The notes beneath the pieces are model-generated. The model did not search any database and was not told the origin of the DNA. It saw nothing but the letters and a program-made list of their open reading frames with translations. 64,000 nucleotides of DNA from Vesta saturnalis. Its lineage: Eukaryota > Arthropoda > Insecta > Coleoptera > Lampyridae. Positions 1 to 11,832 of this stretch are shown in pieces; positions within the stretch are counted from its first letter, which is position 1, and the number at the start of each line of letters is the position of its first letter. Where the stretch lies: NCBI GenBank assembly GCA_036346205.1, contig JARFJB010000379.1, forward strand, positions 2,597,501-2,661,500. The letters run 5' to 3'. The position numbers were made by a program, and so were the translations under genes.

Positions 1-1314
1 AATAATATTGCGCGTTGTACAAATTTACGTTTAGAACAGTTTGAAAAAGACTCTAAGAAAAAACGAATTTTAACCGATTATTATGAAATTATGGTGGTAT
101 TAGGAGTCACACTTGTAATGTCTTATAACCGAGTTCCTACATTCAACGACTATTGGTCTCAAAATGAATCGCTTGGAAACGCAGCAATCAAAAAAGCTAT
201 TTCCAGAGATCGATGTAAGCTTTTGTGGTCCAAGATGTATTTCAATGACCCTGTAAAACCTACAAATGCTGGTAAATCATATTATATTGAAGATGTCAAT
301 TGCCTCAAAACTACTTTTCCAAAATTTCGGACTGAAGCAACCTTCCAAAGTTTAGATGAATCCATGGCGAAATTCAAGGGAAGATATGCGCTCAAGCAGT
401 ATCTTCCCATGAAACCCATCAAAAGAGGTATCAAGATATGGGTTCGCAGTGACTCTTGTACCGGTTATGTTTATATCAATGTGTATGAAGGCAAGGATAC
501 TGAAAACTCCGAAGGAACTTTAGGAGAAAGAGTGGTGGGAAAATTAAGTAGTACTATTAGGCATCCGCAAGTAGCACTCTGTTTCGATAGATTTTTTGAT
601 TCTGTCTATTTACTCGATACAATGCCATATCCAGCAGTAGCTACATTGATGAAACATAGAAAGAATGTCCCTAAATTTATAAGTAAACTGAAGCGGGGTG
701 ATCCTGAATTTAGGGTAAATAATAATGGGACTGTAATCACCAGATGGCAGGACACTAAGGACTTGCAATACGTAATTGTTTTAGTGATAAAGTAACAACT
801 GTAAAACGGACAGGAAAGGACGGTTCTAGAAACGATATACCTTGTCCTGAAATGCTGGAGTTCTATAACCTATACATGGGTGGAGTAGATTTAGCCGACC
901 AGATTATTGGTCTATATGATTTCGATCGAAAGTCGGCTAAATGGTGGAAGAAAGTTTTCTTCGGGCTTTTGATGACATCTGTTGTAAATTCTCATATCTT
1001 GTTCAACGATTTACAGAGGAAAGAAAAATCACGTTTTTTGCCGTTTATTATTACTACAGCTGAAGGGTTAATATCACTGGGCAGAGAAAACGCCGCGGTT
1101 AAAAGAAGATCAGCTGTATCTTTGGGTCGTCCTACAATGAAAAAACGGAAGATGTTTAACGTTGGCGATCATTTACCTGTAGAATCAAAAACACGCAGAA
1201 GATGCCCAACGATGTTCCCTTCAGTTCAAAAAAGAAAAACGAACAACAACTATATGCCAGAGTTGTAACATACCATTATGTAAAACTTGCTTCACACCAT
1301 ATCATTTAAAATAA
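1..1314 (+). pseudogene. piggyBac-type transposase, 5'-truncated and frameshifted
   Basis: A DDE transposase of the piggyBac superfamily (DDE_Tnp_1_7), which normally cuts and pastes at TTAA in the nucleus. The first open stretch has the family signature DESMAKFKGRYALKQYLP near 353-410. The frame then shifts near 780, and the next stretch carries YNLYMGGVDLADQ, the second hallmark, near 862-900, followed by the typical KWWKKVFF. A further shift near 1205 is needed to reach a C-terminal Cys/His-rich finger (CQSCNIPLCKTCFTPYH) ending at the TAA at 1312-1314. Two frameshifts make it non-functional as written. The N-terminus is missing because the window starts inside the gene. Identification is firm; whether the shifts are decay or read errors is open. 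Confidence 0.88.
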
Positions 1315-1596
1315 GTTATGAGTTCTTACCTTTCTTAGTTTTTTAGAAGTAGTAATTATTGTTTCTTTTATATTTCGATGTTTTATTTTCGTAATAAAAT
1401 ATTTTCTTCATGTCTACTGGGTTAATTATGTCCCACTATAAATGTCTGAATGGGATATATATGTCCCATTCAAAATGGCGGTCTTTTGGTTTAAAATTGA
1501 CGTCAGTAATTTTTTTTCACCAATATTATCCCATCTAACCACAAGGAATGTAAAACAAGTCTTCTCAATTTGAAAAAAAAATCCGACTTCAAAGGG
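1..1596 (+). mobile_element. piggyBac element 1, 3' part, inserted into a hAT gene
   Basis: The 3' part of a piggyBac element; its 5' part lies outside the window. The transposase remnant is followed by a non-coding tail ending in TTCAAAGGG, directly next to TTAA at 1597-1600. That is the expected target site, because piggyBac ends are typically CCC...GGG flanked by TTAA. Immediately after the TTAA, a hAT transposase reading frame begins mid-protein. The element therefore looks inserted into an older hAT. The tail also holds a near-palindrome around 1449-1471 built on GGGAC/GTCCC. Confidence 0.75.
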
Positions 1597-1600
1597 TTAA

Positions 1601-3150
1601 ACTGTTATCTGAAAAAGTGAAAGATAAAAATATTACAGATATAAAAATAGCTAAGTGTTTTTCTTTACTACTAGACTGCACTCCCAACTTGAGCCACCAA
1701 GAGCAGTTGTGTGTGGTAATACGTTTTGCTAAGATTAAAAACAATGCAGCAGCAACAAAGAATGAGAACGGGGATGTGAGTGTTGAAGAACATTTTATCA
1801 AATTCCTAGACGTCAAGTCAACAAGAGACAAGAACTTAACACATGTCTTACTAGAGGAACTAGATAAACTTGGCTTGGAGATTAAAGATTGTAGGTGGCA
1901 AGGATACGACAATGGGTCGAATATGAAGGGTATCCATTCTGGAGTGCAAGCACGAATTTTGAAAATCAACCCAAAAACGTTTTACATGCCCTGTGCAAGT
2001 CATAGTTTGAATCTCTTGATTTGTGATGCTCCAAAATGTTCAAAGAGTTTATATAGTTTTTTCAGCGGCAACAAAGCGATGGGGTGTTCTGAAACAACAT
2101 GTACCAAATCTGACTGTTAAACACTGATGTGATACGAGGTGGGAGAGCAAACTTGAAAGTGTGAAAGCACTTCGTTACCAGATTAAGGAAGTACATGTTG
2201 CTTTAGTTGAAGTAGTAGAGACCACTGATGATCCCAAAGCAAAAAGTGAATCTATATCACTTGCAAATGAAATAAGCAGCTATGAGTTTGTAGTAGCATT
2301 GGCTACTTGGCATGATGTGCTTTTTGCTGTAAATAGTGTAAGCAAAAACCTGCCGGCAAAAAAATGCACCTTGGCGTAGCATCACAGTTACTTCAAGGGT
2401 TGGTGCAGTTTTTCGAGCGATTTAGAGTTGAAGGTTTTGTTGCAGCAACAATAGTTGCAAATGAAATGGGCGTAAAATTGGGAACAGAGCCAAAGTTTCG
2501 AGAAATTATGCAAAGAAAGAAAAGGAGAAGGTTCGAGTACGAAGGAGAAGATGAGCTTGTTTCAAAATCTGCTGAACAAAACTTTAAAGTTGAGTATTTT
2601 TATTGCATTGTAGATTGCACAGCACAGTTTCTTACGAAAAGTTTTGATCAAATGGTCAGTTACGATGCTGTGTCTGGATTCTTGTGCAATGTGAAAGAAC
2701 TAAAATCAATAGAACAAGGTAAACTACTGGAGAAGTGCAAAGCCTTAGAGGCCACTTTAAGTTTTGAAGATCAACGGGATATCAACGGAAATGAACTATT
2801 TACAGAACTGAAGGTTCTTCGTGAACTTTTTCTTACTGAAATTGAAACAGCTTCTGGGGTTCTAAGATTTATGAACAGAATTCAAAATCCATTTCTAACA
2901 CCTTCATTGCGTATAGAATTTTACAATCGCTATATATACAGTTGCTATAGTGCAAAAAGGAGGTTTTCTCGCCTAAAGTTGATAAAAACATACTTAAGAT
3001 CATCCGTAAGCCAAGAAAGGTTAGCGTCTTTGGCAACACTATCTATAGAAGCTGATACTACAGCCAAAGTGAGTTTTGATGAAGTTGTTGATGACTTCGC
3101 TGGAATGAAAACAAGAAAAATAAAGGGAAAGTGTAAATGCAAGACAAGGT
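1601..3150 (+). pseudogene. hAT transposase (ZMYM/DUF4371-like), interrupted
   Basis: A hAT-superfamily transposase of the kind related to ZMYM1/ZNF862 (DUF4371 plus RNase-H-like core). Visible motifs are FSLLLDCTPNLSHQEQLCVV near 1655-1715 (first catalytic Asp region), YDNGSNMKG near 1907-1930 and MPCASHSLNLLICD near 1987-2028. The C-terminal hAT dimerisation segment FSRLKLIKTYLRSSVSQERL lies near 2964-3023. The frame breaks near 2105-2160 and again near 2350-2390, where sequence appears lost. The upstream end is cut by piggyBac 1 at the TTAA at 1597-1600. The remaining coding sequence starts just before the conserved first Asp block, so the zinc-finger N-terminus is not in the window. Confidence 0.85.
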
Positions 3151-3551
3151 ATAAGATATTAAACTCAAATTACAGTGTTTACGTAGTAAGCTCCAAACAG
3201 TGCTATAAAAACTCTACATTTCAGATCAACTTGAAATGAACAAAGTATTTTAAACTGTTTAACAAAATTGTTACATTATGTGATACAACAGTCTAAAATA
3301 CCATTAAAAATATACTCATTACTTAGGTTAGGTTTAGGAATGTATTTGTATTTTGTGACCTTTATATTTACGATTTTGTTTCTTTACTCGAAAACATGAA
3401 AAATGGGTTGTTTCTTTAAAACGATCGTAATGTTTATTTAAGGTTGGTATTATTTAGTTCTAAAAAAATACAATAATCGATTATTGTCATTTACTTTCAA
3501 GGAGGCCCCATAAAACTGCATCAGGCCCCGCTTTTGCTAAGGACGGCTCTG
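1601..3551 (+). mobile_element. hAT element, 3' part
   Basis: The rest of the hAT element downstream of the piggyBac insertion. After the transposase remnant the sequence runs through a GGCCCC-containing tail and ends at about 3551 with ...CTAAGGACGGCTCTG. Read from the other strand this is CAGAGCCGTCCTTAG, which fits the hAT terminal consensus (C/T)A(A/G)NG. The 5' end and the matching 8-bp target duplicate lie outside the window, so the boundary cannot be confirmed here. Confidence 0.6.
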
Positions 3552-5526
3552 AGTATCTGGATTAGTCTTCTAAAGAAGCAAATCTTTCCCCATTTAAGCA
3601 AATGTATAACTCGTATGGTTTCCGAGATCCCCATACAAATAATGAAAAAAAAACTTACCCTGTATAATTTCCGATATTTTTATAGAAGTGAGGGGCTTTC
3701 GAATTTTTTTTTAAGTTAGCAGCTACCTCTATCTGACATGAAGTTTTAAACGTCTGTTTGGCATAGGTTATTGTTTTTTTAAGAATAAAGTTTAAAATTA
3801 TTAGTTTGTAGATGCATTTTAATTGTGTTCGGTCTGACGTTCTCAACTTGTTTCTTTTGAAAAAATTACTAATGACTATTATCTTTTAAAAATGCAAAGT
3901 TAACGTCAATTCATTACTAGATATTGAACTCAAATCACTCAAATTCTTATTGCTGAAAGTTCCTTTTGAATAATAAAAAAAAACAACGTATGATCTTGGT
4001 TTCCACAAAGCAGACGAGTAGTTTGTTTCATACATGCTTATTTGCAACATTACTCTTAAGCAATAAACCATGTAAGGTAATTAATGTTATAGCGTAGCTG
4101 GAAGAATCGAGAAAACATGTGATTTTGTAATTTTTTGCCGTTAATTATGAAGTTTATGTAATGGGATTTCACATATAAGGTCTTGATTTTTATGTCATTT
4201 TATGTTTAAATAATTATCCACGTTTTAAATGTACACAATTTTCGCTTTCTTATTCTATTCTATAAAAAATAAAACTTCCGATTCTTCCAGTGATTATTCG
4301 GTGATTCTAATTAAGGTTAATAAAACGTTAAACCGCCACTTAAATTATGTACATATTCAGTTTCAATTTGACGTATACGTAAATATTGAACAAAAAACTC
4401 TTCATCCTTTCCGAAGGTCACATACAATATGCAATCTACACCCAGTATACATAAGGGTGAACTTTCATAATTCTTAAGATTAAGTTGCAGGATGCATCTT
4501 TAGCCTTATTGTCGATCGGTAGATTCTGGATTTAAGTGGATAGGTCACAATCGCTCACTTCCCTAATTTTGTTGAAATAATTAGGGCCATATGTTCATAG
4601 TTCTCGAATTACAAGATGAACAATTTTCAAATAAACGTAGCGCTTTTAAACACTTTATTTTTTAAATTTCTTAATAAGACCAGAATCGAATTCATACAAG
4701 TTGACCATCTATACTTAATCTCGTCCTTATTTTGAATCTAAACTGGTTGGTCCACTTTGAAAGGGTAGTTTCTTACAACAAAAAATACACAGATAGTACC
4801 GTTACTATTCTGTATATGTAACTGTAAAATAACTGTACCCTTTAAAAAAAAATTATCTTTTAAATAATGATTTTATCAAATCGACTAAATTCATTTTATG
4901 TAAGTACTTAAATTTAAGTTGAGTATAAAAACCATATCACGCACACCCCTCAGACTGTTTCCAACTTTAGTTTCGCTTGCTAAATTCTTTACTAGCAATA
5001 ATAAAACCTTTAGGAGAAGCAGGTAGATTTAAGTGTACCTGCTTTACAGAAGATTTTATTAGGGTGGGTTTTTGTGAGAGTGCAAAGTATTTCAACTAAT
5101 CCTCTGTTATAAAGCAGTTATTTTTCAAGATGTAAGCTTGTTTTTTATGTACTTCGAGATGAAACCATGAATAGAAGGAGATTTAGTTACTGCGTGTTGT
5201 ATACACCTAAAATTATTAGACCGTCCAATACGTGTGTATACTTACCTACTTAAAGTTTCAAATAGGTAGAACAGAAATTAAAATTAAATTTATAGTCACC
5301 ACCGTTATGCCTCTTTAAATTAATTAATCAATCTATAACATGTTATTATACGACAGTGGAGTGTATCTTAATAAAACTAAAGAAAAGAAAACAAAAAACA
5401 TTAACAGGTTAGGTGCGTTAACAATAATTTAAGCAGTAATTACTGTGCGTTACTGACCCTCGGGAATTAGTAACTTACACCCAAATCGTGTGCGACGGTA
5501 GTATCCTGGGCCAGTAATAACTTTCT
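3552..5526. other. Non-coding, AT-rich, old repeat debris
   Basis: No gene supported. About 3655-3750 is an inverted copy of a dispersed repeat seen again near 40470-40560, 50330-50400 and 54605-54690 (shared core around TATAGAAGCTTTGGAATTTTT-like words and a CATGAAGTTTTAAACGTC word). The remainder shows no coding, RNA or clear terminal-repeat signal to me. Confidence 0.5.
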
Positions 5527-6110
5527 TTTTCCAACACCTTTATCGAAAATTCAATTTTCTTCCCTAATTTTCGTGACGAAAGTGCCACTTTTCCTCCCTA
5601 TGGAGGCAAAATATTTTGGCTCCCGCTAAAAAAATTAATCTTTTATTATATTTATTAAAATGTTGAATTTACATTAATTTTTATTTAATATTTTAAATAA
5701 ACTAAATTAAAATTTTTCATTGAAAAAATTAAATGTGCAATTTGTAAGATTATTAACCCATTAATGTCCACCAGCTTCGTACCAGAAAAAAAATTAGTAA
5801 AAATATTTTTTAATTGAAAGTGTCCTACTTAAACTTAAATTTGCAATATAGTTTGTTTTTTTCTGTAGAGTTTCCTAAAAAAATTGTACTCAAATGAGTA
5901 CAATAGGACAATATGTTAAAAATTATTCGTTCATAACAAAAACTTATAATAATTTAATATTAGTCAAGTTGCTTTGGTATGTGTGAATCCTTGCGATATT
6001 GCAGGCTCACATTCCATTAAAATAAGTAATTTGATTGTTATCTTATTAAATTTAGAATTTACATCAGTTCTACATACATAAACACAAAATTATATCGATT
6101 GGGGGCTTGA

Positions 6111-6184
6111 ATCTCGATAGCGCAGTTGGTTAGCGCGGTACTTTAGCAAAGTACAGGTCGTAGGTTCAAATACTACTCGAAGTA
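6111..6184 (+). tRNA. tRNA-like sequence, anticodon AGC (Ala), possibly a pseudo-tRNA
   Basis: Folds by eye into a cloverleaf. The acceptor is 6111-6117 with 6177-6183 (one mismatch, one G-T). The D stem is GCGC/GCGC around AGTTGGTTA. The anticodon stem is GTACT/AGTAC around TTAGCAA (6143-6149), and the T arm is GTAGG/ACTAC around TTCAAAT with a closing mismatch. Box A (TAGCGCAGTTGG) fits the consensus. Box B (GGTTCAAATAC) deviates. The anticodon reads Ala but the body looks unlike a usual metazoan tRNA-Ala. It lies inside piggyBac 2 between inverted words TACATAAA (about 6075) and TTTATGTA (about 6192), so it may be a SINE head or pseudogene. Confidence 0.5.
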
Positions 6185-6319
6185 AACTTTTTATTTATGT
6201 ATTTAATAAAATTAATAATAATTTTTAATATGTTAAAAAAATTATTAATTCTAAAAGTGTATTATTTTAAATGTCAGTGATTATAATAAGTAAATAAACT
6301 AAGAATGTAATATTTTGAA

Positions 6320-7690
6320 ATACTCCCGTTCCGTGCACAGAGTCACATTACATTTTTCGCATATCTATCTGACCTTCATGTGACACTGACGGCATCTGAG
6401 CTGGTTCACAATTTTTTTAGGAAAGTACCCACTCGATTCTTCTAATATACTACGAGGTAATGAACCGGAAGGTCTCTCAGATGCGGATCTTCTTTAATGG
6501 TTCGACTGAATCATAGTTTGTAACTGTCGTTACAGCACCATTATTATTCCATCTAACAAATAAACGTAACTTTCTGTTATCATATTGATAATCAAGGAAT
6601 CTGTGATCAGTTCTGTTTACTTCCAGGGTGGATACAAGTGGAGATTTCTTCATGCGGTTACCATGTACCGTACTGGTAACTGGTATCCCATGTTTTCGAA
6701 GTGCACTTGGGTTATGAATTCTTTTTACAAAATCAAATACTTACTCGTGAACCTAACGGAAGTGAAGTCATTTTTTTAGTTGGTGCTTGTCCAGAAGACG
6801 GGCTTAGCTCCACAATAGGTATCGAATGAATTGCTTCACCGAGTGATGCCCATAATATTTTACCCTGGATTCGTCAATTGATATTCCCATTGTCGAAATT
6901 TTGAATTGAGAATGTCCGTAAGCGGTCAAATTTTATACATTTTGTCTTCACTATTCAGAATTGCGTTATCTGTTAAATGTAAAGATTTTTTGATTTCCGC
7001 GAATCTATTTGGACTGATTGTATTTGAAACACATGAAACCCCTAAGTCCTCATCAATATTCCAATAAAGGCGCTCATCAGGTAATTTATGGTACCCAGAG
7101 AACAGAAACACACCAGCAAAAACTTTTAATTCTTCTATTGTTGTTACGAAATCATGATTGTTCTTAGAATCCGCATAAATATTGGTTTGGTCCACAATAT
7201 GTTGCTCCACTTGGTCGTTAAATAGTTTCTCAAAAATCTCTATTACATTCAACCCGCTAAGATCTTGTCGAAGTTCTTCTAACCGACTATCAGCTCCATT
7301 GGAGTGCTGCATATCTAATACTGGAGATATTTTCGTCAAATCAGGATTCCCTTTAGAAGATTCCATCTCTCTATTAGTTGCATACTATCCATGTCCTCGA
7401 TATTATTGACTGTATATTATGAAATTTCGTCTTGGGTAGGTCATCTGCGTCCTCCAAATCAATCTCAATGAGGTCTCTTCCTAGCTCACCAGGAATATCT
7501 TCTGGTAGATCTGGACACAATAAATCATCGTCATTGAATTCTTTCTCGTCAATCTGATAATCTACCTCAAGTGGAATTATTACATCAAGTTCTGAATTAC
7601 CATTTGCTAGTTCAACAGCATCGATTGCAGAAGCTAAGGTCTTAAAAGTCATGCCATAAAAAGGGCTACTTGGAATTCCGTTATTATCCA
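6320..7690 (-). pseudogene. piggyBac transposase, internally deleted (element 2)
   Basis: The minus-strand remnant starts with an acidic N-terminal region (Met near 7690), as is typical for piggyBac transposases. The conserved N-terminal block follows: FEKLFNDQVEQHIVDQTN and then FAGVFLFSGYHKLPDERLYW and KSLHLTDN (about 7240-6930). The catalytic core is missing from about 6900 on. The sequence resumes with a C-terminal block resembling the VTTVTNYDSVEPL region (about 6560-6490). It ends in a Cys/His finger (CRQCHMKVR, then CEKCNVTLC) near 6410-6340, with several stops and shifts. It cannot encode an active enzyme. Its position between the CCCATTA ends supports it as the original transposase of piggyBac 2. 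Confidence 0.75.
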
Positions 7691-7858
7691 TTGCTGAACA
7701 TTCTTGGAAAAAGAGTATTAAAAAATTTCCCGTCATGCAAGTATCTTGTGTCTATATACCTAGTGTAGGCCGATGTTTATATGAAAATAACAAAAAAAAA
7801 CAGAGTACGGCACTGGTCATTACACATTATGGTGTTATTGCATAACCCATAAATTATT

Positions 7859-7942
7859 TTTATTTTATTTTGCCACCATAATGTTCTTTATTTTATTTTG
7901 CCACCATAATGTTCTTTATTTTATTTTGCCACCATAATGTTC
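7859..7942. repeat. Three tandem copies of a 28-bp unit
   Basis: Units at 7859-7886, 7887-7914 and 7915-7942 are identical and carry TTTTGCCACCATAATG. Directly downstream, TACGCCC (7947-7953) pairs with GGGCGTA (7962-7968) in a short hairpin. Confidence 0.9.
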
Positions 7943-8109
7943 TTTATACGCCCCCAAATGCGGGCGTAATGTGGTCTTTATAGCACGGAAATGTCATTGT
8001 TACTAAGCAGCATGATTGACAGCAAACACATGACATGATATGTCACGTAAGTTGAAAGACAACAACCTTACTATACAACCTTTATTAATAAAAATAATAG
8101 TAATGAAAC

Positions 8110-9268
8110 TTATTCTTTATAAAAATTGAAAATACAGTTGGATGGATTTGAAATTGTAACTCCAGATGAGCCAACACCAAAGCTGACAGTTCCTTCGCCG
8201 TTTTGTGGTATACTTATAGCTGCTGTACCAGTAATGTTCTGAGCAATTTTAATTTTATTTTGCAGAGAATTCTTTACATATGATTCGGCTACTTTATCCG
8301 ATCGCCATCCACCAAGCTGCTTCAGTGCCCTTGTATCACCGCCGCTTTCTGCAAAGATCGTCGCCGTACTCCTGCGAAAGCAGTGCCCTGTGTACTTATA
8401 GGCATCCGGTAGATTGAGGAACTCTGATATTATCCTCGGCATTTTGCCTAAGGTGTTTTTCCCAACAGTCTGAGCACTACATTTGCCATTATGATACGAC
8501 AAAAACAAGCTGTCAATTTTAGTATGTTCTGGTCGCAATGCTGCATATTTTCGGTACAAAGAGACGTAATCAACCAATCCATCGCTTGGTACAATTGTAA
8601 ATTGCCTCGAAGTATAAGTTTTGGTTTTTTTGATCTTCACTAATAGCACTGATACCTCAGTTGTTACGTCCTGTACAGCCAAATCGTGGAGTTCTTCGCG
8701 ACGACATGCTCCAAAAATACCAAAGGCTGTGACAACCTATAAAACACAATAATTTTTATAATGAGAATTGGAAAAAAAAAACTAAAATCGTTATACCTTA
8801 ACTAACAAGTACGTATGATCAGGCGCCTTCAACATGAATTCTTCAATTTGATGCCGCTGCAATACATAGGACTTTTTAGCTTGATCACCTACAGAATTAT
8901 TCTTCATGAATTCTGTGAGCATGGAAAAACGAGATATATCAACATCTTCCTTCTACTTGAACATCTTTTTCAATTTAGAATATAAACACCACAGTGACGA
9001 CGGCTTATAGATCTTTGATTGCAAAAATAGATATTTATTGAATAGAGATAATTGACTAATGTATATATATACAATCCCTTACCATTTGCGACAAGTATGC
9101 CATCACAACTTTTTCATCACATTTTGTGGACACATTTTTTTCGAAACCTTTTCGTACTCTTTTATGTATAAATATTTCGATTTGCTTGAAATTATTTTTG
9201 CCTGGGCGGCCTCAAATTCATCTAAAATTTCTTGTGAATAAGTTTTGCGTTTTCACCTTCCATTTTAG
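8110..9268 (-). pseudogene. Crypton tyrosine-recombinase transposase, copy 1
   Basis: The C-terminal exon (8110 to about 8738) carries tyrosine-recombinase signatures. These are GACRREEL with the first catalytic Arg, GHCFRRSTATIFAESGG with the H-x-x-R pair, GGWRSDKVAESYV with the Trp/His-position and nucleophile Tyr. Together they fit Cryptons, which integrate through a circular intermediate. An intron (about 8798-8739, GT...AG) separates it from a middle exon. A second intron (about 9088-9018) separates that from an N-terminal exon starting near 9268 that resembles the SAM-like head of Crypton proteins. A stop in the middle exon and a shift in the first exon make it a pseudogene. It sits inside piggyBac 2. 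Confidence 0.8.
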
Positions 9269-9359
9269 AATGCAAATTATTTACAAACAAACAGTACCTT
9301 AGCAACAATTTAGCAAATCTACTTTTTGAATTAAAATCGTTGAAGAGTTTATGTGAAAA

Positions 9360-11281
9360 ATGAATCGAATTCCATTTTTTTGTGGAAATGTTTTAGTTCC
9401 TAGGGTTATGGTGAAAATAAGTGGTGAGGTAAATGCAAGAAAGCAGGAAATTGTGATTGCACGTCGCCAAGCAAATCTACCAGGGCGGGTCATAATAGAA
9501 GAAACTCGAATCTACAATGTCTGCAATATTTCTATTGTAAGGGAAATTCAAACAATAGACAATAACCTAAATTGTTTGCAATTAAATCTGCTACAAAGGT
9601 CAACTCACTTATGCTGCATTTGTAACGATGGGAATGATATACATATAATATCCATGAAAGGTAGAATTAATATTTTTGTTGAGAGAGATACGTGCCAGAA
9701 AATACGTACTGCTGTAATATTCATTTGGATGAGAATGGTAATCTGTTTGAGTTTCTGCTCCCTGGGTTACGATATGTAAATCGGTTATTATTAGCAGGTA
9801 ATGATATTTATATTTTTTTAAAAGCATTACGTAAGGAAATTAAGAAAAAACGCTACCACACGGCTTACGAAGACGAAAATAACTTCACAGATTCTCAATT
9901 TAAAGCAGTTTCTCCTATAACCAAAGATCAATTTAATAATCTTTTCAACTTTTGTGACCCCGTAAGAATAGGAAAATCTTTGAGATATGTAAGTAAAAAA
10001 GATCTCTTAGCATTCCTGTGCAAGTAATGACAAGGTCTTAGTGATAGTTTTTTAGCGGTTATTTTTAATTATTCCACAAGACAACAAGCCAGTTTAGCTA
10101 TATCTCTAGTTAGACAATCTCTTTCTGCAAGATTTGTACCACAAAATATTGGATTTACTGCTACAACAAGAAACAGCTACATCGAAAATCATGTAACTCC
10201 TTCGTCTATATAATCAAAACCTGGATCGGCCTCAAGTTATAGTGTATAATGACTGTACTTATCTAGAAATAGAGAAAAGTTCTTGTTGCGGCAGTCCTAC
10301 TGTACTTATAAGGGTAAACATCTTATCAAGCCATCTCTGCTTGTTGCCCCCAGCGGATTTATTCTAGACATTCAAGGGCCATATTTTTCAAATTCTGAAA
10401 ACAACGATGCTAACATACTTATAAGTGAATTTAATAGAGATGTGAATGGAATGCGTGAATGGTTTAATGGAGATATTTTCATTCTCGACCGCGGGTACTT
10501 GGATGCTATTCCAGCTTTAAATAGATTAGGTATTAATTTTAAAATGTCAGCCTTTTTGCCCAGAGGTCAGCTACAGTTATCCACAGAAGAGGCTAATGAT
10601 AGTCGTCTCGTTACGAAAACCAGGTGGATAGTAGAAGCACGCAATGGGCACTTAAAATCAATTTTCAAATTTTTTAGCTTTAAGATAAATACACCCCACG
10701 TTTGTAATATTGCTGATTTTCTTAAAATAGCTGGAGCAATTATAAATAAATATTTTCCACCCATTTTAATGCAAGATACTACTATTGAGCTAACTGAAAA
10801 TATTCTTTAAAAAGTTCAAGAGCCAAATGTTGTTCAAGCCAGGGTTGAGGAGGAAAACTTACGCGCTAGAAGGGGCAGATGGGTTGATTTAAATGAAATT
10901 ATCGTTCCCTCATTCCCACGTTTGTCACATTACTATCTTAAAGAGTTAACTGTAGGTATCTTTCAATTAAAGCTTGCTCCTTCTTATATACAGGACAATG
11001 AAATAGAGGACCGCCAGGTTCAATATCAATTTGATGAAAACTACGAACCCGGTTTTATACGGGTATTTGTGCCGAATAATGAGGAAGAAGAACCTAACCC
11101 AATATTAGGTGCTTACTGCACCTGCAAGGCTGGTGCCAGAACTTTAGGTACTTGTTCTCATGTGGCAGCTGTACTATGGTTTTTAGGATACGCTAGGTAT
11201 CAAGAGCTAATCAAATATCCTTCTACAAATGTTTTAAATCATATACTAAATGCAAATAATGTGGAGGTGATAGACATTTAA
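9360..11281 (+). pseudogene. IS4EU/ISL2EU-like DDE transposase with SWIM zinc finger
   Basis: The start at 9360 opens a Cys-containing N-terminal region (CCICNDGNDIHIISMKGR, near 9613-9666), followed by a frameshift near 9690. A later stretch (10283-10810) has VAPSGFILDIQGPYFS, FNGDIFILDRGYLDAIPALN and SRLVTKTRWIVEARNGHLKS. This is the DDE core seen in eukaryotic IS4EU (formerly ISL2EU) transposases. A C-terminal stretch (10922-11281) holds YCTCKAGARTLGTCSHVAAV, a C-x-C...C-x-H SWIM finger. Most of the gene is in one frame but with several stops (about 10025, 10210, 10245, 10808). It is decayed. The exact superfamily name is my best match from memory of the motifs; a generic Harbinger-like DDE family is the alternative. 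Confidence 0.72.
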
Positions 11282-11832
11282 CATTTGATTATGCAACTTT
11301 TTGATTTCTATGACAATGGTTATATCAAGACCAAAAATTATTTACTGTTTTCTGCCTCATGAGTTCAGTTAACTGATATCTTATTAAGCTTAGATATTTT
11401 TAATATATTAAAATACGTTCATTAACGTTTCTTATTTCCAATGACTGTACAAAGCGGTAGTGATGATGGAGGTAGACCTGCGAAACCGGTCTGTAGAACA
11501 GTGAAGACACTAGTATCTTAAAAAAATTTCTTTTCTTAGTTTTGCAAAATAAAGATGAACTTCGACAAGCGCCTTCTTTATCAAAAGAATCTACTAAAAA
11601 CTTTATTAGAAAATAGTGAGCATAATAAATGAAGCACATCTAACCTTTCTATCTGTCAATCTCCAAAAGCTTTGTATTTCCCAACGACATCCAATTGCAA
11701 GGGATTTTTTATGTTAATGGTTTTTTCCGTACCTATATGAAGTTTAAGATATCGCTTTGGTCCTTTGTACTTGGACACCCAGTATCAGTATAAACACATC
11801 GTGACTATTATGTAGGTATATACATTTAGCAA

